A stretch of DNA of 49,772 nucleotides from Negativicutes bacterium. GTDB taxonomy: Bacteria; Bacillota_C; Negativicutes; Sporomusales_B; JARLHX01. A program made the position numbers and the translations under genes. Under the pieces are notes generated by a model. It made no database searches. It saw nothing but the letters and a program-made list of their open reading frames with translations, and was not told the DNA's origin. Shown here one piece after another: positions 17,692-27,025 of the stretch (position 1 is the stretch's first letter; every line of letters begins with the position of its first letter). The stretch is from positions 1 through 49,772 of the forward strand of contig JARLHX010000294.1 of NCBI GenBank assembly GCA_031292035.1. Reading direction: 5' to 3'.

Positions 17692-18600
17692 TTAACGTAA
17701 TCGCAGTAAATATTCACAAGCGACCAGGGCAGCTTTCGCCCCGTCACCAGCGGCGATGACGATTTGTTTATCAGGTACGCTGGTTACATCACCTGCTGCA
17801 AACAAACCTGAAATATTAGTTCGACCCCGGCAATCCACCTGAATTTCACCATTTTGATTCCGATCGACCAACCCACTTACAAATTCGGAATTAGGTTCAA
17901 GCCCGATTTCAACAAATATCCCTTGTACCAACAGTTCTTTTTCCTGCAGGGAGGGCGAATGATTAACAGTCACCTTTTCCACTGCATCTTGTCCATAGAT
18001 CCCTTTGACAGCAGAATCGGTCATCACAGTCAGGTTTGGCGCCAATGCTAATTTATCCAGCATGACCGCGTCGGCGTTTAATCCGTCGCGTACGATCAAA
18101 TACACGCTTTGCGCTATACCGCTCAACTCCAAAGCTGCCTGAACACCCGAGTTGCCGCCCCCTACTACTGCTACATCCTTGCCGGCATAAAGCGGTCCGT
18201 CACAGGTGACACAAAAAGCGATGCCGCGTCCCATAAAATCACTTTCGCCCGGAACATTGAGACGACGAGGGCGCTTGCCGGATGCAACAATAACCGTTTT
18301 CCCCTGATACTCGATAAGAGCGCCGCGAACAGAAAACGTGCCGTCATCATTGACCGTTAGCGCTGCCGCATCATCATAAACGACATTCACGGGAAATTGC
18401 TTGACATGCTCTTCAAACTTCGTGATCAGGTCGAGTCCTGAAATCAAATGATATCCAGTATAATTCTCAATACTATTTGTCCAAAGAATCTGACCGCCAA
18501 ATTCTTTGGTAATGAGCAACGTATTCTGCTTTTTGCGGCTGGCGTAAACGGCTGCCGTTATCCCTGCCGGTCCACCGCCGATAATAATTACGTCGTACAT
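17692..18600 (-). CDS. AhpF/thioredoxin-reductase-like flavoprotein disulfide reductase
   Basis: 302 aa with FAD motif GGGPAG near the N-terminus, redox-active CVTC in AFCVTCDGPLYAG, NAD(P) motif GGGNSGVQAA and the C-terminal GLFAAGDVTSVPDKQI stretch. The last part and LNADAVMLDKL resemble AhpF more than classical TrxB, but the N-terminal glutaredoxin-fold domain of AhpF is absent. It should reduce a thioredoxin-like or peroxiredoxin partner with NAD(P)H. It lies 43 bp upstream of the hemerythrin-like gene and may share its transcript. No thioredoxin or AhpC gene is adjacent. Confidence 0.85.
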   Translation of the reverse strand: MYDVIIIGGGPAGITAAVYASRKKQNTLLITKEFGGQILWTNSIENYTGYHLISGLDLITKFEEHVKQFPVNVVYDDAAALTVNDDGTFSVRGALIEYQGKTVIVASGKRPRRLNVPGESDFMGRGIAFCVTCDGPLYAGKDVAVVGGGNSGVQAALELSGIAQSVYLIVRDGLNADAVMLDKLALAPNLTVMTDSAVKGIYGQDAVEKVTVNHSPSLQEKELLVQGIFVEIGLEPNSEFVSGLVDRNQNGEIQVDCRGRTNISGLFAAGDVTSVPDKQIVIAAGDGAKAALVACEYLLRLR

Positions 18601-18853
18601 CTTATATACCCTTTCTTGGCCAATATCCCTGCATCAAACTTGACTCAAATCGCCCTAATTTCGCCAAGAAATTGGGGAGTTTGCAACTGGTAATTCCGCG
18701 ATTATTTGCGTTACAACTAGTTATATCGGTATATTCTAGACACTGTTTGACATTTCCTTCCTTAATTCGACATGAACAATATTTTTTTTTTGTGTTTAAC
18801 TCCGATTTCTTAAGTTTTCTATCTGTGTGCTGTTATTTTAAAATAAGTGAAAA

Positions 18854-18900
18854 AACGCAAGAGAAATGATCTTTCCGTGTTTGATCATTTCTCTTGCGTT
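18854..18900. terminator. Bidirectional terminator after the glcDF genes
   Basis: A perfect 18-bp stem (18854-18871 with 18883-18900, arms AACGCAAGAGAAATGATC and its complement) has T-runs on both strands. It closes the catabolic operon ending with glcF. The 250 bp between it and the AhpF-like gene (18601-18853) hold no gene I can support. Confidence 0.9.
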
Positions 18901-18919
18901 TTTTTGTTATTCTAAGATT

Positions 18920-20176
18920 TTATTGATAGGCTTTAGCCACAAGGTCCATGGTGTGAACCACCTGAGTACCGACTCCGGCGTTGCGCACAGCGTGTTGCAG
19001 TTGAATCAGACAGGCCGGGCAGCCGGTAACCAAATAATCAATTTTATTTTTTTGCAAAAAATCAATTTTGGGCTGAGCCACTTGCTGTGAAAGTTTATAA
19101 TGACTCATATTGAAGGAGCCAGCCGATCCGCAGCAGCTGTTGGCGGTAAGTTCCACGAATTTGGTGCCGGGACCGAGGCGTCGAAGTAATTCTTTGTGAC
19201 TTTCAGTAGTTCCTTTTAATTTGCGGAAGTGGCAGGGCTCGTGAAAAGTGACCGTGCCGACATTTACCGGTTTAGGGGGCTGGAAATCGAGTACTTTGAC
19301 AAGCAATGTACCGATGTCGATCACCTTTTCGGACAATGCGACCGCGGCCGGTGATTGCTCCAATAGCTGCGGGTATTCGTGCCATGTACCGATGCAGCTG
19401 GCGCAGTCGGCGATAATGTCGTCGGCCTCGGTTTTGGCGAAGGCCGCCACGTTTTTCTCGGCCAATTTGCGTGCCGTCTCATGGTCGCCGCTGGCCAGCG
19501 CCGGAATGCCGCAACATGCCTGGTCAGGAATGACGACTTCAACGCCGCTCTCGTTGAGCATCTTGATGATATTCGCACCGGTAGCCGGAAACATATAATT
19601 GGTCATGCATCCGGTGAAATAAGCTACCCGGTATTTCGCAGTGCCATTGGCTTTGCTGATGCTTGGCGTGCTTTCGCGGAAGCTGCTGAGCCTTGTTACA
19701 GGCGGCAGCAGGGATTCTTTGGCGGCGAGGTCGCCTGGCAGTAGCTTGAGTATGCCGGTAGCCCTGGTAAGAGCATCCATCCCCAAAGCATGATATAAGT
19801 AAAGGAGCTTTGCTAAAACATTGAGACGACCGGTTTTGGTGAGAAAATGCTGGAACACCGTTTTCTTGATGATCGGCAGACCTAGATTCCCGACCAAATC
19901 GCGCCGGGCCTCTCTCACCAGTTCATCCCCTTTGACATTGTTGGTGCAGTTCTCACCACAGCGACCACACAGCAGACAGGTGGAAAATATTTCACCTAGC
20001 TTGTCGTTCCACTCGATTTTGCCCTCTTCCAACATTTCCAGAAGCTCGATTTTGCCTCTGGCAACAAATTGTTCCCGCCCGGTTGCCGTATAAAGCGGAC
20101 AATTGGCCTGGCAGGCACCGCAGCGGCTGCAGCGGCTGAGCATCTCCATGACTTCTTTGTTTGGTTTCATCATCAT
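18920..20176 (-). CDS. glcF: Glycolate/lactate oxidase-type iron-sulfur subunit
   Basis: 418 aa. Two N-terminal [4Fe-4S] motifs (CSRCGACQANC and CLLCGRCGENC) are followed by two cysteine-rich CCG domains (HEPCHFRKL, NSCCGSAGSF, CPACLIQL). Such proteins take electrons from a GlcD-type FAD dehydrogenase and pass them on to quinone or another carrier. The start lies in a run GTG-ATG-ATG-ATG immediately after the glcD stop, so the exact codon is ambiguous by up to three residues. It is co-transcribed with glcD and probably with the LarA-like gene. Confidence 0.9.
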   Translation of the reverse strand: MMMKPNKEVMEMLSRCSRCGACQANCPLYTATGREQFVARGKIELLEMLEEGKIEWNDKLGEIFSTCLLCGRCGENCTNNVKGDELVREARRDLVGNLGLPIIKKTVFQHFLTKTGRLNVLAKLLYLYHALGMDALTRATGILKLLPGDLAAKESLLPPVTRLSSFRESTPSISKANGTAKYRVAYFTGCMTNYMFPATGANIIKMLNESGVEVVIPDQACCGIPALASGDHETARKLAEKNVAAFAKTEADDIIADCASCIGTWHEYPQLLEQSPAAVALSEKVIDIGTLLVKVLDFQPPKPVNVGTVTFHEPCHFRKLKGTTESHKELLRRLGPGTKFVELTANSCCGSAGSFNMSHYKLSQQVAQPKIDFLQKNKIDYLVTGCPACLIQLQHAVRNAGVGTQVVHTMDLVAKAYQ

Positions 20177-20179
20177 CAC

Positions 20180-21550
20180 CTAAAATATCTTCCCGGGATT
20201 GAGTATCCCTTTCGGATCGACTGCAGCTTTAATTGCCTTCATATAGTTGACTCCAACTACCCCAACTTCCCATTCCAGATACGGTTTTTTCATTGTTCCG
20301 ACGCCATGTTCCCCTGACAGTGTGCCCCCGAGGTCCAAAGCAGCCTGGAAGATTTCCTCCACCGCTTTTTCCACCCGCTCCATTTCCGCATGGTCGCGTT
20401 TGTCGGTAATGATGTTGGGATGGAGATTGCCGTCACCGGCGTGTCCGAAGACCGGCAGAAAAAGATCATACTTCTCCGATATTTCTTTGAGGCGGCGAAC
20501 CATTGCCGGTATCTTGCTGCGCGGCACTGTTGCGTCCTCTGATATTTTGGTCGGTTTGAGCTGGACAATCGCTGAAGATACAGCCCTGCGAGCTTTCCAG
20601 AGTGATTCCCGCTCGGCAGGTTCTGTGGCCACCTGCACCTGGCGGCAGCCGCATTCTTTGCAAGCCGCTTCAATTGCTTTGATTTCCTCATCGACTGCCG
20701 TTTGGCTTCCGTCGACTTCAATCAGCAGGACGGCTTGGGCGTCAACCGGCAATCCCAATTTAAGATGATTCTCTACACAGCGGATGGTAGTCTGATCCAT
20801 CAGTTCCAACGTCGCCGGCACAATCCCACTGGTGATAATTGTTGTTACCGTGCGGGCCGCAGCGTCGAGTTCGTCAAATATCGCCAGTGCGGTGACAATG
20901 GCTTTGGGTTTCGATATCAACCGTAGAGTGACTTCGGTAATGATTCCGAGGGTGCCCTCGCTACCGGTCAGGAGTTTGGTAAGGTCATAGCCGGTCACGT
21001 TTTTCACCGTCCGACCGCCCACTCGCATGATGTCGCCTTGGGGCGTAACAAGCTCCATCCCGAGTACGTAGTCAGAAGTCACACCGTATTTGAAAGCCCG
21101 CGGCCCTCCGGCGTTTTCGGCTACGTTGCCTCCGATGGTACATGTTTTCTGGCTGGCTGGATCAGGAGGATAGTAAAGCCCCAGCTTCTCCGCAGCGGCG
21201 TGCAGGTGAGCGGTGATGACCCCCGGCTCGACCACACAGACCAGATCTTCCTTGTCAATCTCTTTAATCTTATTCATCCTGGTCAGGAGGAGTGCAACAC
21301 CTTCATCCATCGGCACTGAGCCGCCGCTGAGACCGGTTCCGGCCCCCCGCGGAAAGATGGCAAAGCCGATTTCGTTAGCTAGTTTCACAATCTCGGCTAC
21401 TTCCTGCGTGCTCCCGGGAAAGACCACTAGTCCCGGAATACCTCTTTGGATGGTTCCATCATAGGAATAGCAGATCCGTTCTTCCTTGCTTGTGAGGATA
21501 TTGTCCGTCCCTACAATGTCAGTCAGTCGCTTAATTATTTGCTTATCCAT
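20180..21550 (-). CDS. glcD: FAD-linked D-2-hydroxyacid dehydrogenase (GlcD family)
   Basis: 456 aa with a PCMH-type FAD-binding domain (FPRGAGTGLSGG, GRTVKNVTGYDLTKLLTGSEGTLG) and a C-terminal FAD-linked oxidase domain ending GEHGVGTMKKPYL...DPKGILNPGKIF. Relatives oxidise D-lactate, glycolate or D-2-hydroxyglutarate. The neighbouring iron-sulfur subunit, LarA-like protein and 2-oxoacid oxidoreductase indicate that it oxidises a 2-hydroxyacid to a 2-oxoacid. Which acid is not decided by the sequence. Confidence 0.9.
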   Translation of the reverse strand: MDKQIIKRLTDIVGTDNILTSKEERICYSYDGTIQRGIPGLVVFPGSTQEVAEIVKLANEIGFAIFPRGAGTGLSGGSVPMDEGVALLLTRMNKIKEIDKEDLVCVVEPGVITAHLHAAAEKLGLYYPPDPASQKTCTIGGNVAENAGGPRAFKYGVTSDYVLGMELVTPQGDIMRVGGRTVKNVTGYDLTKLLTGSEGTLGIITEVTLRLISKPKAIVTALAIFDELDAAARTVTTIITSGIVPATLELMDQTTIRCVENHLKLGLPVDAQAVLLIEVDGSQTAVDEEIKAIEAACKECGCRQVQVATEPAERESLWKARRAVSSAIVQLKPTKISEDATVPRSKIPAMVRRLKEISEKYDLFLPVFGHAGDGNLHPNIITDKRDHAEMERVEKAVEEIFQAALDLGGTLSGEHGVGTMKKPYLEWEVGVVGVNYMKAIKAAVDPKGILNPGKIF

Positions 21551-21559
21551 GTTTAGACC

Positions 21560-22801
21560 CTACTTTCGCTTCACAATATTTCCCGCTGCGTCGAACCGGA
21601 GCGGCTCAGCGGCGCCAACTACCTTGATATCAGAACGACCTGACAATTCACGCTGTAGATTAGATGAAACCCATATCTCATCCAAATGCAGCGTGTTTTT
21701 GACCCTCACAACCCGCAGTGAATCCACATCAGCAGCTTTCAGCGACTGCACCGCGCTGTCAATGACCTCCTGGTCGCTATCGAGAATCATCGGCAGCATG
21801 GTCCGCATCAAAAAACCAGTCGTAATACTATTCAGATAGGTAGCTTTATAATTAATCTTGTCAACAAGTTTACGGGTGGTGAAATCGGCCAGACCGATGC
21901 CATTGGCGTTGCCATGGGAAGCTTCTGTCAAATCCAGTACCGCAACTCGTTTAATGCGGGGCCGCAAAGGCTCGGCAACACCAGCAATCCGCCACCGGCC
22001 GATAATGTTGGTATCCATACAGGTGCCGCTAAAATCTTTGCCCATTTCGTCGACAATCAAGAGATCAATATCGTCAAAAGGCAATTTGGGCAAAAGTTCA
22101 TTCGACTTTTGCAGCAGCAGAGCCTCCTGGGCTTCGATCTCATCCGGGTTCAGGCCGTAGAGCCCTTCGGTGTCCTCATAGCCATTCTCGACAATGGCGA
22201 TACCGCCAAGGACATTGACTTCTTTCAGAACAATGCGACCCAGTTCCAAAATAACCTGGCCCGTCACCTCAGTGCCCATAGAATGAATGGACTCCGCGCC
22301 GGGGACACGCCCCAGGCCGATGCCCATCATTTTGAACAGACCTGATTCCCGCGGCGCCCGAAACGCGGTATGACACTTGATCCGATTCATGACAATCAGG
22401 CCGTCGGCCTCCACCGCTTCCTTGGCGCAGTACACGTCAACATGATGGGTAGGCGTAACCCCGATTTTAACTACCGCCGATGAGCAGATAACCGGACACC
22501 CCACCGTGTCCGGAGTGATGCCAAGACTGTCGAGAACCTCGCGCTGCCCCTCCGGCGTTCCACCGCCATGACTTCCCATGGCGGAAATCAGGAAGGGATT
22601 GGCCCCCATTTCCTTGAGTCTGGCGACAACCGCAGCATGAATTTCCGGAATCCGGTTAATACCCCGGCTCCCGGCAGTAATAGCGATGTTTTTACCCCGG
22701 ACATCCTTCTCTGTTAAAGCCAGCTTATCCAGCTCAATCTTCACCTGCCCGGCCAAATCATCAAGGCGCGGACGGGGGAAAGATTGCTCCAGCTTAATCA
22801 T
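21560..22801 (-). CDS. LarA-family (lactate racemase-like) protein
   Basis: 413 aa in the LarA N-terminal domain family (DUF2088). From the start chosen here, H78 in MGSHGGG, H144 in KCHTAF, K157 in GLFKM and H173 in AESIHSM line up with the catalytic and nickel-pincer residues H108, H174, K184 and H200 of lactate racemase; the first pair and last pair have the same spacing (66 and 16). The substrate motif usually D-x-T-R is GSRG here, so the substrate may differ from lactate. The open frame extends to a TTG at 22876, but GGAG 6 nt before the ATG at 22801 favours this start. Cofactor genes larBCE are not in the window. Confidence 0.8.
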   Translation of the reverse strand: MIKLEQSFPRPRLDDLAGQVKIELDKLALTEKDVRGKNIAITAGSRGINRIPEIHAAVVARLKEMGANPFLISAMGSHGGGTPEGQREVLDSLGITPDTVGCPVICSSAVVKIGVTPTHHVDVYCAKEAVEADGLIVMNRIKCHTAFRAPRESGLFKMMGIGLGRVPGAESIHSMGTEVTGQVILELGRIVLKEVNVLGGIAIVENGYEDTEGLYGLNPDEIEAQEALLLQKSNELLPKLPFDDIDLLIVDEMGKDFSGTCMDTNIIGRWRIAGVAEPLRPRIKRVAVLDLTEASHGNANGIGLADFTTRKLVDKINYKATYLNSITTGFLMRTMLPMILDSDQEVIDSAVQSLKAADVDSLRVVRVKNTLHLDEIWVSSNLQRELSGRSDIKVVGAAEPLRFDAAGNIVKRK

Positions 22802-22872
22802 CTTTAGCTCCACATGATCACCACTTTCGTACCCTGCCGTATTTGACTCTGTCACAGTCAACCAACTGTTAA

Positions 22873-23574
22873 TCAAAGATGGAATAATTTGCGGATCTTA
22901 GCCTCCACGCCGCCCAAGTGTTCCCACATGGCCTGCCGAGCATCAACAGGGCGGCCAGCCATGATCGAATCCAGGATCAATTTATGTTCCTGGACGATCA
23001 CCAGCCGGGGGCCAAATGTTTTTGAAAACAAGTGATGCCCGGCTTTCAGCACCTCATAGTAGCTGGGAGTAATGACCTCGCTGAAAATCTTACTATAAAC
23101 CGGATTATGTGTCGCATTCATCAATACGGAATGAAAGCGGTAATCCTCTTCGCCTGCTTTGTCGCCTGACGAAATGGCTTGATGCATTTGCTGCAATATT
23201 TGCTGTAATTCTTCCCGGTCTTGCGGAGTGCTGCGAGTTGCCGCGAGAAAGGCAGCCTCGCTTTCAAGGCCGCGGCGAAGCTCGAGAATATTGAGGATTT
23301 GCTGCTTCCCGGCATGAAACTCAAGATCGCCTTTATAAAGCAAATCGTCAATCTCTTTCAGATAGATGCCTGAGCCGTGCCGCACCTCGACAAAATCGCG
23401 AGACTGCAGCGCGCTCAAGGCCTCCCTGATTACCATCCGGCTGACACCGAACAGATCGCATAAAACCTTCTCGGAATGAATCTTATCTCCCGAAGTCATG
23501 GCGTTGGTTTTGACCATGTCGATAATCCCGGTCATTACCTCTTCATATAATTTTTTGCGTTTGATTTGTTGCAT
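22873..23574 (-). CDS. FadR-type GntR family transcriptional regulator
   Basis: 233 aa. An N-terminal winged helix (KIHSEKVLCDLFGVSRMVIREALSALQSRDFVEVRHGSG) is followed by an all-helical FCD ligand domain (LELRRGLESEAAFLAA, with histidines that usually bind a metal and a carboxylate ligand). Regulators of this type control organic-acid catabolism. GGGAG 8 nt before the ATG at 23574 decides the start over an upstream ATG. It lies between sucD and the LarA-like gene and is a candidate to bind the paired palindromes at 28402 and 29863. Confidence 0.9.
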   Translation of the reverse strand: MQQIKRKKLYEEVMTGIIDMVKTNAMTSGDKIHSEKVLCDLFGVSRMVIREALSALQSRDFVEVRHGSGIYLKEIDDLLYKGDLEFHAGKQQILNILELRRGLESEAAFLAATRSTPQDREELQQILQQMHQAISSGDKAGEEDYRFHSVLMNATHNPVYSKIFSEVITPSYYEVLKAGHHLFSKTFGPRLVIVQEHKLILDSIMAGRPVDARQAMWEHLGGVEAKIRKLFHL

Positions 23575-23648
23575 GGCACATTCTCCCGCTTCCAATGCGT
23601 TTTGCGCCGACGTGTCCGGAAAAAGGCATCAGCCTGACCCGGACGGAT

Positions 23649-24515
23649 TTACTTGTAGACCTTGGCAATCAACCGCGGAATATCGGCGATGGTCATGGCC
23701 GTAAGTGCCCCGGCAGCCTGCAGCGCCGCCGATTTAAACTCCGCAGTGCCTTCATTGCCGTTGATAATCGCGCCGGCGTGGCCCATTTTTTTGCCAGGCG
23801 GCGCCGTATGTCCGGCAACATAGGTAATGACCGGTTTGTGCATTTTCCCCACACAGGATGCGACCTCATCCTCCATGGTGCCGCCGACTTCGCCCACAAC
23901 GACGACCATATCGGTATCCGGATCGCGATCAAACTCGGCCAGTACGGCCTGAATATCGGCGCAGCGAACCATATCACCGCCGATGCCTACCACCGAACTC
24001 TCGCCATAGCCGCCTTCATTGATATAGCCGGCTACCTCATAGCAAAGGGTGCCGCTGCGGGAAATCAGGCCAATACGGCCTGGTTTGAACATACTGGATG
24101 GCATGATACCCAGCTTACCCACTCCAGGGGTAAACAGCCCGGGAGTATTGGGGCCGATAACCCAAACACCCGCCTGGGCCGCTTTGGCCCGCATTTTAAT
24201 CGTATCATGAACTGGAATGTGTTCCGGCACGCATACTACCAGCTTGATCCCGGCGTCAATCGCCTCGTTCACCGCACCCATGACATAGGGCGCCGGCACA
24301 AACAACACAGCAGCGTTGGCTCCTTGTTTGGCGACCGCCTCAGCTACACTATCAAAGACCGGAATGCCATGGACTTCTTTTCCGCCGCCGCCGGGCGTCA
24401 CTCCGCCCACCAGATTGGTGCCGCACTCCTTCATCCATTTCGCCTGAATACTGCCGATTTTGCCGGTAATCCCCTGAACGATGGCTCTGGTTTCCTTTGT
24501 CAGCAATATACTCAT
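23649..24515 (-). CDS. sucD: Succinyl-CoA synthetase-type alpha subunit
   Basis: 288 aa, the standard SucD length. The phosphohistidine is at H246 in KKMGHAGAIING, the CoA-binding TPGGGGKEVHG is present, and SRSGTLCYEV matches the family. It overlaps the sucC stop codon as ATGA, which fixes the start. With SucC it makes ATP or GTP from an acyl-CoA. The partner subunit is rather divergent, so the acid may be succinate or a related carboxylate. Confidence 0.88.
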   Translation of the reverse strand: MSILLTKETRAIVQGITGKIGSIQAKWMKECGTNLVGGVTPGGGGKEVHGIPVFDSVAEAVAKQGANAAVLFVPAPYVMGAVNEAIDAGIKLVVCVPEHIPVHDTIKMRAKAAQAGVWVIGPNTPGLFTPGVGKLGIMPSSMFKPGRIGLISRSGTLCYEVAGYINEGGYGESSVVGIGGDMVRCADIQAVLAEFDRDPDTDMVVVVGEVGGTMEDEVASCVGKMHKPVITYVAGHTAPPGKKMGHAGAIINGNEGTAEFKSAALQAAGALTAMTIADIPRLIAKVYK

Positions 24516-25654
24516 GAAGCTTGGCCCTCCAGTTGCTGCTTGATATAGGCGATGGCGTCTTCGGTACGGTGGCTTTTGATGACCGGAATATGAATACTCT
24601 CCAGCATCTGCCAGCATTCTTCCTGTTGATTGCCGAGTGCCTTGACCACAAGCGGTATAGGGCGCTTCATTTCCTGGACTCCGGCCACAAGGCCTTTTGC
24701 GGCTTCCAGCAGCGAGTTGACCCCGCCGTACAGGTTGACCACGACGCCGCGAACCCTTTCATCCCTGGTTACCAGATCCATTGCCCGCCGTACCAGTTCA
24801 CTGGTGATACCGCCGCCGGTCTCCAAGAAATTGGCCGGTTTGAGCCCAGCCTCATGCACCAGGTCCATGGTATTCATCGACAGTCCGGCTCCACTGGCAA
24901 TAATGCCGACATTGCCGCCGTCAAGCTTGATATAGGTCACACCGATTTCCTTTGCTTCCCGTTCCAGTTCATCCATGGCCAGTCCACGGGCAGCCAGGTC
25001 TTTCTGGCGAAAGAGGGCGCTGTCGTCGATTTCCATTTTTGCGTCAGCTGCGACAAACTGACCATTACCTAATACAGCCAGCGGATTGATCTCAGCCAAC
25101 AAAGCGTCACTAGCCAAGAATCCAGCCAATAACTTGACTGCTATGATCGATAGCTGGTCAACCATTGGAGTACTTAACTTCAGATCGGTAAAAACCTTGC
25201 GGAATTCAGCTTCGCCATACTTCACTCCTGGTTTGAGCGGGATTTTGCTGACCTTTTCCGGCGACCGCTTGGCTACTTCTTCAATATCCACTCCACCCTC
25301 CGGGCAGAAGATCAGTAAATAGTTTCCTGTGCGGGGGTCGAGCGTCACACTTAAGTAGATCTCAGAGGCGATATCCAGAGGCTCTTCCGCCAAAATAGAC
25401 CGGATGGTGTAATCGCTGTAGTCACGTCCATACCATTGATCCCAGAAAGCCATGGCCTCTTCCTCGGTGCTTATCACCCGAATCCCGCCGGCTTTGCCAC
25501 GTTTCCCGGCCGGAGCCTGAATTTTCAGCACCGAGCGACCGCCGATCCTAGCAATTGCCGCCAATTCCTCTTTCTTTGAAACCAAGATGCCTTTGGGAAT
25601 AGCGATCCCCCACTCGGCCAATAACTGTTTTCCGTCGTATTCCAATAGCCGCAA
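24512..25654 (-). CDS. sucC: Succinyl-CoA synthetase-type beta subunit, divergent
   Basis: 380 aa with an N-terminal ATP-grasp domain and the ligase-CoA domain, but several stretches differ from ordinary SucC: VVVNLYGGVNSLLEAAKG replaces the usual NIFGG-I-R-C-D motif, and NQQEECWQMLESIHIPV replaces the usual N-x-x-E-G region. It pairs with the adjacent alpha subunit. The start is a TTG two bases after the korC stop. It lies directly downstream of the 2-oxoacid oxidoreductase genes, which would supply its acyl-CoA. Substrate other than succinyl-CoA is possible. Confidence 0.85.
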   Translation of the reverse strand: MRLLEYDGKQLLAEWGIAIPKGILVSKKEELAAIARIGGRSVLKIQAPAGKRGKAGGIRVISTEEEAMAFWDQWYGRDYSDYTIRSILAEEPLDIASEIYLSVTLDPRTGNYLLIFCPEGGVDIEEVAKRSPEKVSKIPLKPGVKYGEAEFRKVFTDLKLSTPMVDQLSIIAVKLLAGFLASDALLAEINPLAVLGNGQFVAADAKMEIDDSALFRQKDLAARGLAMDELEREAKEIGVTYIKLDGGNVGIIASGAGLSMNTMDLVHEAGLKPANFLETGGGITSELVRRAMDLVTRDERVRGVVVNLYGGVNSLLEAAKGLVAGVQEMKRPIPLVVKALGNQQEECWQMLESIHIPVIKSHRTEDAIAYIKQQLEGQAS

Positions 25655-25655
25655 A

Positions 25656-26195
25656 CTATATCACCTGCTCCGCGATTTTTGCTCCCATAGCGAGGGCTTC
25701 CTGATTGATCTTCTCGGTGCCGCGGGGGATACGGGCCAGCACCGCCTGGGTAAGGGCTTCCTGGCTTACAAGATTGGTGATTTTTATCAACGCTCCCAGG
25801 GTAACCATATTGGTCACGATCTCGCCGCGGACCTTTTCAGCGGTGTCGCTGATCGGCAGTACATAGATTTTAATCTGCTTGTTATCAGGCAGCTTTTTTA
25901 CCCGCGTATCCACAATCAACACGCCGCCCGGCTTTACATCAGCGGCAAATTTATTCACTGCTTCCTGGGTCAGAGCGACAAGGATATCCGGATGGTCCAC
26001 CTCGGGAAAGTGGATAGGCTTATCGCTGATAATCATCTCTGATTTGCTCGCCCCACCGCGGGCCTCGGGTCCGTAGGACTGGTTATGTGTCGCGAAGCGG
26101 TCATCATAGATCGCCGCTGCCTCGGCGAGGATAATCCCGCCTAGCACGACTCCTTGGCCGCCTGAACCGCTGATGACGATTTCCTGCCGGTCCAT
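25656..26195 (-). CDS. korC: 2-oxoacid:ferredoxin oxidoreductase gamma subunit
   Basis: 179 aa, the normal size of the gamma subunit, with GSGGQGVVLGGIILAEAA near the N-terminus and SYGPEARGGASKSEMIISD. It begins within TAATG shared with the korB stop. With the alpha, beta and ferredoxin subunits it forms the oxidoreductase that decarboxylates a 2-oxoacid to acyl-CoA. Confidence 0.93.
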   Translation of the reverse strand: MDRQEIVISGSGGQGVVLGGIILAEAAAIYDDRFATHNQSYGPEARGGASKSEMIISDKPIHFPEVDHPDILVALTQEAVNKFAADVKPGGVLIVDTRVKKLPDNKQIKIYVLPISDTAEKVRGEIVTNMVTLGALIKITNLVSQEALTQAVLARIPRGTEKINQEALAMGAKIAEQVI

Positions 26196-27025
26196 TATTC
26201 CACCCCCTTAGAACGCTGCTGGGTTATCCGGGCAATTTCCAGATGCATATCGGTAAATTCCGGAGCCTGCCTGTTGACAAATTCCCCGATCAGATATTTT
26301 CCAACCAACTGTTCGGGCGAGAGTTTCGCCGCAGCTTCCACCCCGATAGCCTGCGTTTTTTGCTTGTTGAGCATCTCCACTGCGGTCTTTTGGTTGTTCC
26401 GCCGCCCAAAGCCGATGGGACACTGGGCGATGGCCTCGATAAAGGAGAAGCCGTGGTGTTTCAGCGCCTTGCCGATCAACTGTTCCAGCAAAGTGACATG
26501 ATAAGCGGTTGAGCGAGCCACATAGGTAGCGCCTGCCCCCTTAGTCAGCTCACACAAGTCGAAACTGGGTTCCACTGTCCCGTAGGGGGCTGTGGTGGCC
26601 ACGCTGCCTCGCGGCGTCAGGGGTGAATACTGACCGCCGGTCATTCCGTAAATGCTATTGTTAACCAAAATCGTCGTAATATCGATATTTCGCCGGGCGG
26701 TATGAATGAGATGGTTACCGCCAATGCCAGCGCCGTCGCCATCCCCGGTGACCACGATGACCTTCAGTTCTGGCCGCGCCATTTTCAGACCGGTGGCAAA
26801 ACTCAGCGCCCTGCCATGAGTGGTTTGAAAGGTGTTGAAATCGATGATGGCGTTGGTGCGGGCCGAACAGCCGATCCCGGTGACAACGACAACGTCGTCC
26901 CGTTTATAGCCAGCTGTCGCGATGGCCCGGACCAGTGCGCCGGTAATGATGCCGGTGCCGCAGCCGGGACACCAGATGTGCGGCATTTTTCCAAGCCTGA
27001 GATATTCACTTGCATGTACAGCCAT
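26195..27025 (-). CDS. korB: 2-oxoacid:ferredoxin oxidoreductase beta (TPP) subunit
   Basis: 276 aa. The cluster-ligating WCPGCGTGI lies near the N-terminus and the thiamine diphosphate motif GDGDGAGIGGNHLIH...NNSIYGMTGGQ in the middle. This subunit binds TPP and a [4Fe-4S] cluster and carries out decarboxylation. A strong ribosome site (GAGGTGAT) overlaps the end of korA. Confidence 0.95.
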   Translation of the reverse strand: MAVHASEYLRLGKMPHIWCPGCGTGIITGALVRAIATAGYKRDDVVVVTGIGCSARTNAIIDFNTFQTTHGRALSFATGLKMARPELKVIVVTGDGDGAGIGGNHLIHTARRNIDITTILVNNSIYGMTGGQYSPLTPRGSVATTAPYGTVEPSFDLCELTKGAGATYVARSTAYHVTLLEQLIGKALKHHGFSFIEAIAQCPIGFGRRNNQKTAVEMLNKQKTQAIGVEAAAKLSPEQLVGKYLIGEFVNRQAPEFTDMHLEIARITQQRSKGVE

